Shown here one piece after another: positions 40,334 through 49,895 of a stretch of DNA of 64,000 bases. The notes beneath the pieces were generated by a model, which was not told the DNA's origin, ran no database searches, and was given only the letters and a program-made list of their open reading frames with translations. Both the position numbers and the translations under genes were made by a program. Source of the DNA: Candidatus Limicola stercorigallinarum (GTDB taxonomy: Bacteria > Actinomycetota > Coriobacteriia > Coriobacteriales > Coriobacteriaceae). The stretch is from assembly GCA_018711625.1 (NCBI GenBank), contig DVID01000009.1:62001-126000 (forward strand). Reading direction: 5' to 3'. Position 1 is the stretch's first letter. Every line of letters starts with the position of its first letter.

Positions 40334-40756
40334 ATGGCAAGCATGATTCCGTACCGTTCCGTTTTTGGTATCCGTCCCACGAGCCTCTTTGATGCGTTTG
40401 ACGACATGATGGATATGGCAAGCGCACCGCTGGCAAAGGCGTTCCCCATCGACGTTGAGGACACCGGCACTGGCTATGAGGTCAAGGCGTATCTCACCGG
40501 CGTAAGCAAGGACGAGATTGACGTTGAGCTCAATGAGGGTCGCCTCTCCATCTCCGTCAACGTTGAGGAGAAGGAAGAGGACAAGGATAAGAACTACCTG
40601 CAGAAGGAGTTCACCTCGTACAGCGCCACGCGCGGTGTCTATCTGAAGGATGCAGCAAGTGAAGGTCTTTCGGCCCGCTTTGCCGATGGTGTGCTGACGG
40701 TCACCGTTCCTAAGATTCAAGAGAAGAACAACGTCACGAAGATCTCTATCGACTAG
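40334..40756 (+). CDS. Hsp20/alpha-crystallin family small heat-shock protein
   Basis: FPIDVEDTGTGYEVKAYLTGVSKDEIDVELNEGRLSISVNVE...ARFADGVLTVTVPKIQEKNNVTKISID. Confidence 0.92.
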   Translation: MASMIPYRSVFGIRPTSLFDAFDDMMDMASAPLAKAFPIDVEDTGTGYEVKAYLTGVSKDEIDVELNEGRLSISVNVEEKEEDKDKNYLQKEFTSYSATRGVYLKDAASEGLSARFADGVLTVTVPKIQEKNNVTKISID

Positions 40757-40818
40757 CTGCGGTAACACCGGCGTGCACGGCTGACTTGACCGCCTGACGT
40801 ACAAACCTACAAAGGAAA

Positions 40819-40852
40819 ACGAGCCCGAAGTTTCCTCCGGGCTCGTTTTTTG
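40819..40852 (+). terminator. Terminator after hsp20
   Basis: aacgagcccg-aagtttcct-ccgggctcgttttttg. Confidence 0.85.
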
Positions 40853-40877
40853 TTTCTTCGATGGCAACTCTACCTAC

Positions 40878-41030
40878 CAAAACAAAATCTCTTCGATTTG
40901 TAGCAGTTTGAGGCCCACCCCTCAAATACACTGGGAAAGTCCAACGCCGTGACCTGCGGGTTTGTTCTGCGAAAAGGCGGGTCTACTCGGAGGGTGCCTT
41001 CTAAACTGCAACAAATCGAAAAGTTTTTTG
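40878..41030. repeat. Palindromic intergenic repeat, copy 2, plus tail to about 41092
   Basis: ccaaaacaaaatctcttcgatttgtagcagttt ... aaactgcaacaaatcgaaaagttttttg; core ggaaagtccaacgccgtgacctgcg matches copy 1 on the opposite strand. Confidence 0.85.
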
Positions 41031-41147
41031 TCAGGCGGGCGGGGGACAAGCTCAACTCGCCCGACCAAACTGCAAGTAATCAAAATGTTTTTACCGCGTG
41101 CGTCTGAGGTAATGATCTCAGCCGCAAGGTTGTCCTGAGATGCACAC

Positions 41148-42074
41148 CTACCACACGCTGATGGGACGATTCTGACCAGCGGGGCGAATATGCAGGTGGG
41201 TTCCGTCGTCGTGCACCAAGGTGGCGCTTGAACCTAGTTCGTTGTCGAGGGTGGCGCCCAGCGCATTGGCAAGTGCCCTCACGGCAAGGCTGGGACGGTT
41301 GTTTTCCTGCGAGATGTGCATGGCTACAAGCTCTTGGGTGCGCTTGCCTACAAGTTCACGCACCGCATCGGCCGCTTGGGCATTGGAGAGGTGTCCCTCA
41401 TTGCTAGCTATGCGATCTTGCAGGTAGCGTGGGTAGTCTCCTGTGCGGAGCATGGGCAGATCATGGTTGCTTTCCATGGCGAGGATGCGTACATCACTCA
41501 GTAGCTGCAAGGCTCCTGGCGTTACAAAGCCTGTGTCGGTAACAAACCCCACGGCATCCTCGCCGCACGAAAAGCGAAAACCAACGGGATTTATTACGTC
41601 ATGCGAGGTGGGGAAGGTTTCAACCGTTACGCCGGCAATGTGAAGCACTGTCCCGGGCATAAATTCGTGCGCGGCAAGCGCGGCGGTGGCTTTTCGAGCC
41701 TGCAGGGTGCCGGCAGTTGCGTAAAGCTCGCCATCAAAGTGGCGGCACCAAACGGGCACACCGCTGGTGTGGTCGCCATGTTCGTGGGTGATGAGGAGCG
41801 CCCGCACATCCGTTTCTTCAAGCCCCAGCTCGTGCATGCGCGCAAGGGTTTCGCGGCGCGAGAAGCCGCAATCAATCATGATGAGGCCTTCGGGACCCTC
41901 AAGGAGAGCACAGTTGCCCTTAGATCCGCTGCCCAGGATGTGTAGATGCAGGCACACCTCAGGTGCCGCAGCATCACCCCTCGTGACCGTGGCCGCGTGA
42001 AGCGTCCCGTGTTGATCATGGTGAGAACGAGCGCCATGCGCCGAGAGTGGGGCGGTGTATGCTTCAGCGCTCAT
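41148..42074 (-). CDS. MBL-fold metallo-hydrolase (YycJ/WalJ-like)
   Basis: HLHILGSGSKGNCALLEGPEGLIMIDCGFSRRETLARM...ALLITHEHGDHTSGVPVW; likely start MSAEAYTAP. Confidence 0.85.
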   Translation of the reverse strand: MSAEAYTAPLSAHGARSHHDQHGTLHAATVTRGDAAAPEVCLHLHILGSGSKGNCALLEGPEGLIMIDCGFSRRETLARMHELGLEETDVRALLITHEHGDHTSGVPVWCRHFDGELYATAGTLQARKATAALAAHEFMPGTVLHIAGVTVETFPTSHDVINPVGFRFSCGEDAVGFVTDTGFVTPGALQLLSDVRILAMESNHDLPMLRTGDYPRYLQDRIASNEGHLSNAQAADAVRELVGKRTQELVAMHISQENNRPSLAVRALANALGATLDNELGSSATLVHDDGTHLHIRPAGQNRPISVW

Positions 42075-42116
42075 AGAACCTCCGCACGATACAATGGGGA
42101 AAACAAGGAGGCGTTC

Positions 42117-43703
42117 ATGCCAACAGTGGCTCAGCATTATAACCAGACCGCAGCTCATGGTCATCTGGACGGCACGCAGCCGGCGGCACCGGTGGTGTTG
42201 ATGGTTTCAGGCGGCGCTGATTCAACCGCTCTACTCGTTTTGGCCTGCACCTCGCAGCTTGATATCCTCGACGGCTGCGGAAAAGCGCGGATTGCCCGCG
42301 AGCGTTTGCACGTGCTGCACATCAACCATCATCTGCGTGGGGCGGCTTCCGACGAGGACGAGGCGTTTGTGCGTCAGCTCTGTGATCACTATGGCCTGCC
42401 TATCTGCGTCGAGCATGCCTCATTTACCGATCTGGGCGGTCAAAACCTGGAGGCTGCCGCACGTGAGGTGCGCTACGCCGCCGCCCGCCGCTACGTGCGA
42501 GAACTGTGCGCCGAGGCCGGCTGCCCTCGTACCGCCGCACGCATCTTGACGGCCCACACGGCAAGCGATCGTGCCGAGACGTTTTTCATGAACGCTATCA
42601 AGGGTGCAGGACCTGCGGGCCTATCAAGCATTCCGCGCCGTCGCAACATCATCGTGCGCCCCCTCATCGACATGACACACGAGGAGCTCTGCCGCCGTCT
42701 TGAGGTGGCAGGCATCCCGTGGCGTGAGGACGAGTCGAACCAAGACACCAGCTACCTGCGCAACTATGTGCGCCATCGCGTGGTACCCGTGGCGCGCGAG
42801 CGTAACGCCAACTTGGCCCGAACGCTTGGTGCCACCTGTGACATCTTGGGTGACGAGGATGCCTTCATGTCGCAGCTTGCCGCTACGGCGCTCAGGCAAT
42901 GTACGCGCAGGCAGAGGCCCGGGCTTGTAGTGATAGATGGCACGCGTCTGTCTGCGGCCGAGATTGCCATCGCGCGACGCATGGTGCGCTTGGCGGTAAA
43001 ACAGCTCGACCCCGAGGTGCGGCTTGAGATGCGGCATGTGGAGACCGTGCTTGCCTGCGTGGCAGCCGGGTCTGGTTCGCTCACCCTGCCGGCGGGCATC
43101 GATGCCCGCATGGAGTTTGGCCTGCTTGCGCTGCGCACAGCTCGTGCTCGCGAGACCCTTGCTGCCGGCTGGCTTGCCGTGCCGGGTACTATGCCGCTCG
43201 CTAACGAGATGGTGCTCGAAGCCTCACTCATGGAGATTCCAGCGGGAAGCGACTGTGTGACGCTTGCCCGTGCTGCCGCTGCCGAACCCATGCAGGTAGG
43301 GGAGGGTATACGCGCGGTCGCGCTGGTAGATGCGGCGGCGCTGGGCTATGCCGAGCAAGATGTGGTGCGGCTTAAAGAGGCCGGAGGTGGCGTTCCGGCA
43401 GAGGCCCGGGCTGCGCGGTTATGGGTCGATGCCCCGGAACCAGGCGACCTTATGTGTCCTTTGGGTATGCACGGCCGCTCCAAGAAGGTCTCGGACGTGC
43501 TGGGAGAGGAACAGGTGCCCGTTGCGGAGCGGCAGCTTGTGCCGGTGGTGCGCACGGCCCCGTCGGGTGCGGTGGTATGGCTTGCCGGCATCCGGCTCGA
43601 CGACCGCTTTAAGTGCACAGCGTCCACGCGCGTGGCGGTGCGGCTCGTTTTGCGCAGCCCTGTGGACGAGGCCCCAACAGCGCAGTCGCCCGGTGTTCGT
43701 TAG
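42117..43703 (+). CDS. tilS: tRNA(Ile)-lysidine synthase
   Basis: VVLMVSGGADSTALLVL, LHVLHINHHLRGAASDEDEAFV, LTAHTASDRAETFFMN, RDESNQDTSYLRNYVRHRVVP. Confidence 0.92.
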   Translation: MPTVAQHYNQTAAHGHLDGTQPAAPVVLMVSGGADSTALLVLACTSQLDILDGCGKARIARERLHVLHINHHLRGAASDEDEAFVRQLCDHYGLPICVEHASFTDLGGQNLEAAAREVRYAAARRYVRELCAEAGCPRTAARILTAHTASDRAETFFMNAIKGAGPAGLSSIPRRRNIIVRPLIDMTHEELCRRLEVAGIPWREDESNQDTSYLRNYVRHRVVPVARERNANLARTLGATCDILGDEDAFMSQLAATALRQCTRRQRPGLVVIDGTRLSAAEIAIARRMVRLAVKQLDPEVRLEMRHVETVLACVAAGSGSLTLPAGIDARMEFGLLALRTARARETLAAGWLAVPGTMPLANEMVLEASLMEIPAGSDCVTLARAAAAEPMQVGEGIRAVALVDAAALGYAEQDVVRLKEAGGGVPAEARAARLWVDAPEPGDLMCPLGMHGRSKKVSDVLGEEQVPVAERQLVPVVRTAPSGAVVWLAGIRLDDRFKCTASTRVAVRLVLRSPVDEAPTAQSPGVR

Positions 43704-43833
43704 GCCATAAAAGCTCCGCGTCCGCCCGCATAGGGGGCTCACCTGCTACTATAAACACTTGTCAGGGTTCCGCCGTTACCGGAACCTCGTCATGCTCGGC
43801 GTCAAGCGCCGGCCCAGCGCAGAAAGGGATCTC

Positions 43834-44382
43834 ATGAGCACACAGCACCCCGACGTTGAAACCGTACTCTTCTCTGAGGAGGACATCGCACAGATCGTCA
43901 ACCGCTTGGGCGAACAGATCACCCGTGATTACGAGGGAAAAGACCTTGTGCTCATTGCTGTTTTGCGCGGCGCCGTTGTGTTTATGGGCGACCTTATGCG
44001 CGCCATCAAGCGTCCGCTCGCCATCGACTTCATGGCTGTTTCGAGCTATGGCGACAAGGCGAAGTCGTCCGGCGTGGTGCGCATTGTGAAAGACCTCGAT
44101 ATGGACATCAAGGGTCGTGACGTGCTCATCGTTGAGGACATCCTCGACTCGGGCCTTACGCTCAAGTACCTCATGAAGAATCTTTCGAGCCGTCACCCCG
44201 CTTCGCTTGAGGTGGCTGCATTCCTGTGGAAGGATATCGAGGGCAAGCAGGCTGCCATCAACCCCAAGTATGTGGGTGCGCACTGCCCCGACGCCTTTGT
44301 GGTGGGGTACGGCCTGGACTTTGCCGAGCGCTATCGCAACCTCCCCTATGTGGGAATTCTTAAACCGGAGGTTTATTCGTAG
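43834..44382 (+). CDS. hpt: Hypoxanthine phosphoribosyltransferase
   Basis: LVLIAVLRGAVVFMGDLMRAI...VLIVEDILDSGLTLKYL...FVVGYGLDFAERYRNLPYVGIL. Confidence 0.94.
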   Translation: MSTQHPDVETVLFSEEDIAQIVNRLGEQITRDYEGKDLVLIAVLRGAVVFMGDLMRAIKRPLAIDFMAVSSYGDKAKSSGVVRIVKDLDMDIKGRDVLIVEDILDSGLTLKYLMKNLSSRHPASLEVAAFLWKDIEGKQAAINPKYVGAHCPDAFVVGYGLDFAERYRNLPYVGILKPEVYS

Positions 44383-46653
44383 ATGACCTACAACCACAAC
44401 GAGCCGAATCCTCGCGACATCATGCGCGCGTCTGAGGGGAATGAGCGTCCCAGTGAGGGTGCGCCCAAGGCTCCCGAGCGCGGCCAGCAGGGCGATGCAC
44501 CTCATGGTGAGCGTTCGCATGGTAAGCATGATGGTGCAAACGACGGCCCCTTTAGTTCAAGCGATCTGTTTGGTGGTCGCTCGGGTGGTTTTGGTGGCCC
44601 GGGCGGCGTAGGCGGCCCTGGCAGGCAGGGTGGCCCGTCGCGCATCAACTGGCTCTATCTGCTCATCGCTTGCGCGCTTTTGGCCTACCTCTTCTTCAAT
44701 ATGGGCGGCGGCCTTCCTAGCGGGCAAACGACCGAGATCTCCACGAGTTCGCTTGTTTCTGCGATTGAGGAAGATCGCGTAGACACGCTCACCTACACCG
44801 TAGTGACCGGCGGCGTTGAAGGCACACTCTGGACCGACGAGGGCGATGTGGGCGACGAGAGCAAACTCGTGCCCTTCACCTCGACCTACGTGGGTTCCGA
44901 TTCGCTCTCTGAGCTTATGCGCGAGCACCCCGACACCACCTACAAGGTGGACACGAGCGACCCCAACTTCTGGAGCGACATGCTCGTGACCGTGCTGCCC
45001 ACCCTTCTGCTTTTGGCGCTCATGTTCTATTTCATGCGTCAGATGATGGGTGCCAACAGCAAGACCATGCAGTTTGGCAAGACGAACGCTAAAACCAACG
45101 AGGCTACGCGTCCCAAGGTGAAGTTTAAGGACGTCGCCGGCATCGACGAGGCGGTTGAGGAGCTCGAGGAGGTGCGCGACTTTTTGGCCGCGCCCGAGCG
45201 CTACCGCAAGCTGGGCGCCAAGATTCCGCGTGGCGTGCTCTTGGTGGGCCCTCCGGGCACCGGCAAGACGCTGTTGGCTAAGGCGGTGGCCGGCGAGGCG
45301 GGCGTGCCATTCTTCTCCATCTCGGGTTCGGACTTTGTAGAGATGTTTGTGGGCGTGGGCGCAAGCCGCGTGCGCGACCTCTTTAAGGAGGCCAAGGCGC
45401 AGGCGCCTTCAATCATCTTCATTGACGAGATTGATGCCGTGGGCCGTCAGCGCGGCGCCGGCTTGGGCGGCGGTCACGACGAGCGCGAGCAAACGCTCAA
45501 CCAGCTTCTGGTTGAAATGGACGGCTTTGAGGAGACGGAGAGCGTCATCCTTATCGCTGCCACCAACCGCCCTGACATCCTCGACCCGGCGTTGCTGCGC
45601 CCGGGCCGCTTCGACCGTCAGATCACCGTTGACCGTCCCGACGTGAAGGGCCGCGAGCAGATCCTGCGGGTGCATGGTGCCAACAAGCCGCTTGAAGACA
45701 ACGTGCGCTACGACAAGCTTGCGCAGCTCACCGTGGGCTTTACCGGTGCCGACCTGGCGAACCTCATGAACGAGGCAGCCCTTTTGGCGGCGCGCCGCAA
45801 GCGCTCGACCATCTCGATGGACGAGGTGGAGGAGTCCATGGAGCGCGTGATTGCCGGCCCGCAGCGCAAGAGCCGCGTGATGACCGAGCAAGAGCGCACC
45901 ACCATTGCCTATCATGAGAGCGGTCACGCGCTGGTGGGGCACGTTCTTGAGCACTCCGATCCCGTGCACAAGATTTCGATCATCAGCCGTGGTCAGGCGC
46001 TGGGTTACACCATGCAGCTTCCTACTGAGGATCACTTCCTTAAGACCAAGAACGAGATGCTCGATGAGCTGGCGGTGTTCTTGGGCGGTCGTGTGGCCGA
46101 GGAGCTCATGTGTGATGACATCACCTCGGGTGCGTCGAACGACCTTGAGCGTGCCACCAAGATGGCGCGCGAGATGGTCACGCGCCTGGGCATGAGCGAA
46201 GAGCTGGGAACGCAGGTCTTTGGCGAGGCGCAGCACCAGGTGTTTTTGGGTCGCGATTATGCGGATCATCAGGACTATTCCGAGGAGACGGCCCGCCGCA
46301 TTGATGTTGAGGTGCAGCGCATCATGCGCGAGGCGCACCGCCGTGCGGAGGAAATCCTGCTTGCCCGCCGCGACCAGCTGGAACTCATGAAGCAGGTGCT
46401 CCTTGAGCGCGAGACCGTGGAAGGCGAGGCTGTTGAGGCCCTGCTCGACGGCACCTGGGACGCCTATCTCGAGCGTGAGAAGGCGGGTGAGAGAGGGGCT
46501 GCCCCGCAGAGCACGGGCGCTACCTCATCCTCTCGTCGCAAGCCGCGCATGAGCGACGAGGAGATTGCGGCCGACGCGGCCCGCTATGCTGCGGAAATGG
46601 CAGCAAGCGAGGAAGAGGCGCCACCGCAGAAGGACGACGCGCCGGAAGCATAG
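44383..46653 (+). CDS. ftsH: ATP-dependent zinc metalloprotease FtsH
   Basis: [61 protein letters not shown] directly follows the hpt stop. Confidence 0.97.
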   Translation: MTYNHNEPNPRDIMRASEGNERPSEGAPKAPERGQQGDAPHGERSHGKHDGANDGPFSSSDLFGGRSGGFGGPGGVGGPGRQGGPSRINWLYLLIACALLAYLFFNMGGGLPSGQTTEISTSSLVSAIEEDRVDTLTYTVVTGGVEGTLWTDEGDVGDESKLVPFTSTYVGSDSLSELMREHPDTTYKVDTSDPNFWSDMLVTVLPTLLLLALMFYFMRQMMGANSKTMQFGKTNAKTNEATRPKVKFKDVAGIDEAVEELEEVRDFLAAPERYRKLGAKIPRGVLLVGPPGTGKTLLAKAVAGEAGVPFFSISGSDFVEMFVGVGASRVRDLFKEAKAQAPSIIFIDEIDAVGRQRGAGLGGGHDEREQTLNQLLVEMDGFEETESVILIAATNRPDILDPALLRPGRFDRQITVDRPDVKGREQILRVHGANKPLEDNVRYDKLAQLTVGFTGADLANLMNEAALLAARRKRSTISMDEVEESMERVIAGPQRKSRVMTEQERTTIAYHESGHALVGHVLEHSDPVHKISIISRGQALGYTMQLPTEDHFLKTKNEMLDELAVFLGGRVAEELMCDDITSGASNDLERATKMAREMVTRLGMSEELGTQVFGEAQHQVFLGRDYADHQDYSEETARRIDVEVQRIMREAHRRAEEILLARRDQLELMKQVLLERETVEGEAVEALLDGTWDAYLEREKAGERGAAPQSTGATSSSRRKPRMSDEEIAADAARYAAEMAASEEEAPPQKDDAPEA

Positions 46654-46669
46654 CTTCATCCACAAGGGC

Positions 46670-46698
46670 ATCCGTTCATCAACGGGTGCCCTTTTTGC
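46670..46698 (+). terminator. Terminator after ftsH
   Basis: aagggcatccgttcatcaacgggtgccctttttgct. Confidence 0.8.
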
Positions 46699-46717
46699 TA
46701 GGTGGGTGGACGGGGGA

Positions 46718-46812
46718 CGGGGTCATTCCATCCACCCGGGCAGGGGGAGCGGTGCCGTTCCGTCCACCTGGACAGAGGAGAACGGGGTCATTCCATCCAT
46801 CTGGGTGGATGT
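46718..46812. repeat. Three imperfect tandem units (32-33 bp)
   Basis: cggggtcattccatccacccgggcaggg.. / cggtgccgttccgtccacctggacagag.. / cggggtcattccatccatctgggtggat.. Confidence 0.75.
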
Positions 46813-46897
46813 GCCCTGTTTCGGTATGGCGCACGCCTCTGTGGACACTCATGCTTGCCGTATGATGGGCATGCACAACAACGAGCGAGGAGTGACC

Positions 46898-48091
46898 ATG
46901 ATCAACGAGCAGATGTATGCCTACGGCGCCGCGAGCTCTAAGATTCGCGAGATTTTTAGCTATGCCAACGAGCGCAAAGCCGTCATTGGCGCAGAGAACG
47001 TGTTTGATTTTAGCCTGGGCAATCCAAGCGTGCCTGCGCCCGATGCAGTGCGCGCCTCTATCGAGCGCTCACTGGCGGAAGTTCCCGCGGCAGAGCTCCA
47101 TGGGTACACCCCTGCGCCCGGTCTTCCCGCGGCTCGGACAGCGGTGGCTCAGTCGCTCAACCGCCGCTTTGGCACCAGCTACACTGCAGATAACGTGTTT
47201 ATGACGGTGGGCGCTGCGGCGTCGGTTTCTTGCACCTTGCATGCGGTGGCGAATCCTGGCGATGAGGTGATTGTGATCGCTCCTTACTTTCCGGAGTACC
47301 GCGTGTGGATTGAGACGGCCGGTGCCACCTGCGTGGAAGTGCTGGCAGATTTTGAAACTTTCCAGGTAGATGCGGCGGCAGTGGCAGCGGCCATCACACC
47401 GCGCACCGCCGCGGTGATCATCGACTCGCCCAACAACCCCACGGGAGCTGTGTACACGCGCGCCACGCTCGAGGCACTCGCGCAGGTGCTCGAAGCGGCC
47501 AACGCGCAGCGTGACGACCCCATCGTGCTTATTTCCGACGAGCCATACCGCGAGATCACCTATGGTGCCGAGGTGCCCTGGGTGCCCGCGATTTATGCCG
47601 CCACGGTGGTGTGCTACTCCTATTCCAAGTCGCTCTCGCTTCCGGGCGAGCGCGTGGGCTGGGTGCTTGTGCCCAACACGTGGGATCAGGAACCGCGTGT
47701 CATGGCGGCTGTGGCCGGAGCCGCCCGTGCTCTGGGCTTTGTGTGTGCTCCGGCGCTCTTCCAGCGCGTGGTGGCCGATTGCGTGGATGAGCCCTCCGAT
47801 GTGGAGGCGTACGCCCGCAATCGCGAGCTGCTCACCAGTGCTTTGAGCTCGTACGGTTACACCTATGTGGAGCCCGACGGTGCCTTTTATCTGTGGGTAC
47901 AAGCGCTTGAGCCCGATGCCGAGGCGTTTTGTGACCGTGCTCGCACGCTCGAACTGCTGCCCGTGCCTTCCAATAGCTTTGGCGTGATGGGATGGGTGCG
48001 CGTGGGCTATTGCGTGGCGCCCGAGGTGATTGAGCGCTCGCTGCCCGCATGGCGCAAGCTGGCGCAGATGTACGGAGTGGCACCAGCGTAA
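46898..48091 (+). CDS. PLP-dependent aminotransferase (class I/II)
   Basis: FDFSLGNPSVPAPDAVR...AVIIDSPNNPTGAVYTRATLEAL...VVCYSYSKSLSLPGERVGWVLVP. Confidence 0.9.
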   Translation: MINEQMYAYGAASSKIREIFSYANERKAVIGAENVFDFSLGNPSVPAPDAVRASIERSLAEVPAAELHGYTPAPGLPAARTAVAQSLNRRFGTSYTADNVFMTVGAAASVSCTLHAVANPGDEVIVIAPYFPEYRVWIETAGATCVEVLADFETFQVDAAAVAAAITPRTAAVIIDSPNNPTGAVYTRATLEALAQVLEAANAQRDDPIVLISDEPYREITYGAEVPWVPAIYAATVVCYSYSKSLSLPGERVGWVLVPNTWDQEPRVMAAVAGAARALGFVCAPALFQRVVADCVDEPSDVEAYARNRELLTSALSSYGYTYVEPDGAFYLWVQALEPDAEAFCDRARTLELLPVPSNSFGVMGWVRVGYCVAPEVIERSLPAWRKLAQMYGVAPA

Positions 48092-48198
48092 GCACCTCGT
48101 AAGCAAATGCCTGCGCGCTCATCATCGCTTGTGCACCGTTGTCTTGGCCAGAAGGTAATGTGGTATCGTGGCCCCAGGAAAACGCAAGGAGGTTACTT

Positions 48199-49038
48199 AT
48201 GTCCTACACCATTGCCGGGGACATTCACACCCACACGCTCTTCTCGCGCCACGCGTACTCCACCATTGCCGAGAACGTGGCGGCGGCGCGTGCGGCAGGC
48301 CTTGAGGTGCTGGGCTCGGCCGACCATTTTAGCTGCATGCTCTTTCCCGAGCAGCACATTCGCAACTTCCAGTTCTTCATTAACCAGGGAGTGTGGCCGC
48401 GCGTGTGGGATGGCGTCACCGTGCTGCGCGGCATGGAGGCCGACATCGTCTCGCTCTCCGGCGAGCTCTTTGGGCAGGATATCTCCTGCCGTGAGAACAT
48501 CACGGGCCGTCCCTTCCGCACGGAGCGCTCACTCTTTGACCAGGTGGTGCGCGGTATTGACTACGTGGTGGCAAGTGTGCACAACGGTGACTTCACCGAA
48601 GGCGCGAGCCTTGCGGCTACGACGGCTATGTATGTGAAGGCACTCGAGCAGCCGCGCGTGCTGCTGCTTGGCCATACGGGTCGCTCGGGCGTGCCGTTTG
48701 ATGTGGACGAGGTGCTTGAGGTGGCCAAGGAGCGTCACAAGCTCATCGAGATCAACGAGCATAGCCTTAACTCCGATGCGCATGGAGCGCATCACACCGC
48801 CTGCACCACCATTGCCGAGCGTTGCGCCGAGATGGGCGTGGGCATCGTGGTGTCGAGCGATGCGCATATCGCACACGATATCGGCCGCTTCCCGTTTGTG
48901 CGCTCTATGCTGGAGGAGATTCACTTCCCGCAGGAGCTCATCGCCAACCGGGGTCGCGCTGCCATGCTCGATGCGCTGGAAGCGGCGGGCGTGTGTGACA
49001 TGCTCCCCATTCGCGCCGCTCACGAAGTGCGCGCGTAG
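48199..49038 (+). CDS. PHP-domain phosphatase/phosphoesterase (YcdX-like)
   Basis: DIHTHTLFSRHAYSTIAENVAAARAAGLEVLGSADHF...VSSDAHIAHDIGRF; ATG after aaggaggt. Confidence 0.85.
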   Translation: MSYTIAGDIHTHTLFSRHAYSTIAENVAAARAAGLEVLGSADHFSCMLFPEQHIRNFQFFINQGVWPRVWDGVTVLRGMEADIVSLSGELFGQDISCRENITGRPFRTERSLFDQVVRGIDYVVASVHNGDFTEGASLAATTAMYVKALEQPRVLLLGHTGRSGVPFDVDEVLEVAKERHKLIEINEHSLNSDAHGAHHTACTTIAERCAEMGVGIVVSSDAHIAHDIGRFPFVRSMLEEIHFPQELIANRGRAAMLDALEAAGVCDMLPIRAAHEVRA

Positions 49039-49147
49039 CGGCAAGCTCTGCAGGGAACCCATAGGAAAGATAACGGTGGCAACCATGACGCCAGCCTCAC
49101 AAGGAGCGCCGGCGCATCTGCCACACCGACGAGATACAAGGAGTGTC

Positions 49148-49747
49148 ATGCTCAAGCGGACGTTTGACGAAGATCTGGAACGCGCCATCGCGTTTCATGG
49201 GCATCTGTGCGCCGGCCAGGTTATTGGCACGCGCATGGCGCGCCTGGCTATGGCGTACTTTCATATCGAAGATGCCGATACCTACCGCGACCTGGTGGCC
49301 TTCGTGGAATGCGATCGTTGCTTGGCCGATGCGGTGATCTCGGTTGCCAACTGCCACCTGGGGCGCCGCCGCCTGAAGTGGTATGACTACGGCATCATGT
49401 CGGCCAGCTTCTACGACCTGGCAACGGGTCGCGCCATCCGCATCTCCCAGCGCCCGGATGTGCCCAAGGCGCCGCACGACAAAGACGAGATGCTGGCGTT
49501 TTTTGCGGGACTTAGCGACGCCGAGCTTTTTTGCGTGCATGAGGTGACGCTTCCCGACTTTGAGGAGTTTGACCTGCCGGGCCGCCCGCGCAAGACGCAG
49601 ATTTGCGAGGTATGCGGCGAGCGCGTGCACGATGGTCGCGGTATCGAGCGTGACGGCCATACCTACTGCCGCCGCTGCGCAGGTGAGCATGTGTATTACG
49701 TTGAGGGCCGGGAGCTCTCGGCTGAGGAACTCTCTCACGGCGTATAA
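49148..49747 (+). CDS. FmdE-family protein with C-terminal zinc-ribbon-like domain
   Basis: AIAFHGHLCAGQVIGTRMARLAM...VECDRCLADAVISVANCHLGRRRLKWYDYG (FmdE-like) and CEVCGERVHDGRGIERDGHTYCRRCAG. Confidence 0.82.
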   Translation: MLKRTFDEDLERAIAFHGHLCAGQVIGTRMARLAMAYFHIEDADTYRDLVAFVECDRCLADAVISVANCHLGRRRLKWYDYGIMSASFYDLATGRAIRISQRPDVPKAPHDKDEMLAFFAGLSDAELFCVHEVTLPDFEEFDLPGRPRKTQICEVCGERVHDGRGIERDGHTYCRRCAGEHVYYVEGRELSAEELSHGV

Positions 49748-49895
49748 GGACGCGGAAGACCTCATTGGTGGTCAGGTTGCTCTGCCGAACCTTATAAAAA
49801 GGTAAGGAAACCATCATGGGTTGTTCACGGGTGCTTGGTACGCTGAGCGTACGCGGGGCGCACACCTGCTTCGCACGAATGGCAAAGGAGCGCCC

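Noticed and set aside
40930-40945. ggaaagtcc in the palindromic repeat core, resembling the RNase P RNA gaggaaagtcc motif
   Set aside because: Short match only; no other RNase P RNA conserved regions nearby and the element is about 150 bp.
49040-49147. Possible riboswitch leader upstream of the FmdE-family gene
   Set aside because: No recognisable Moco or other riboswitch consensus; only a short leader with an RBS.
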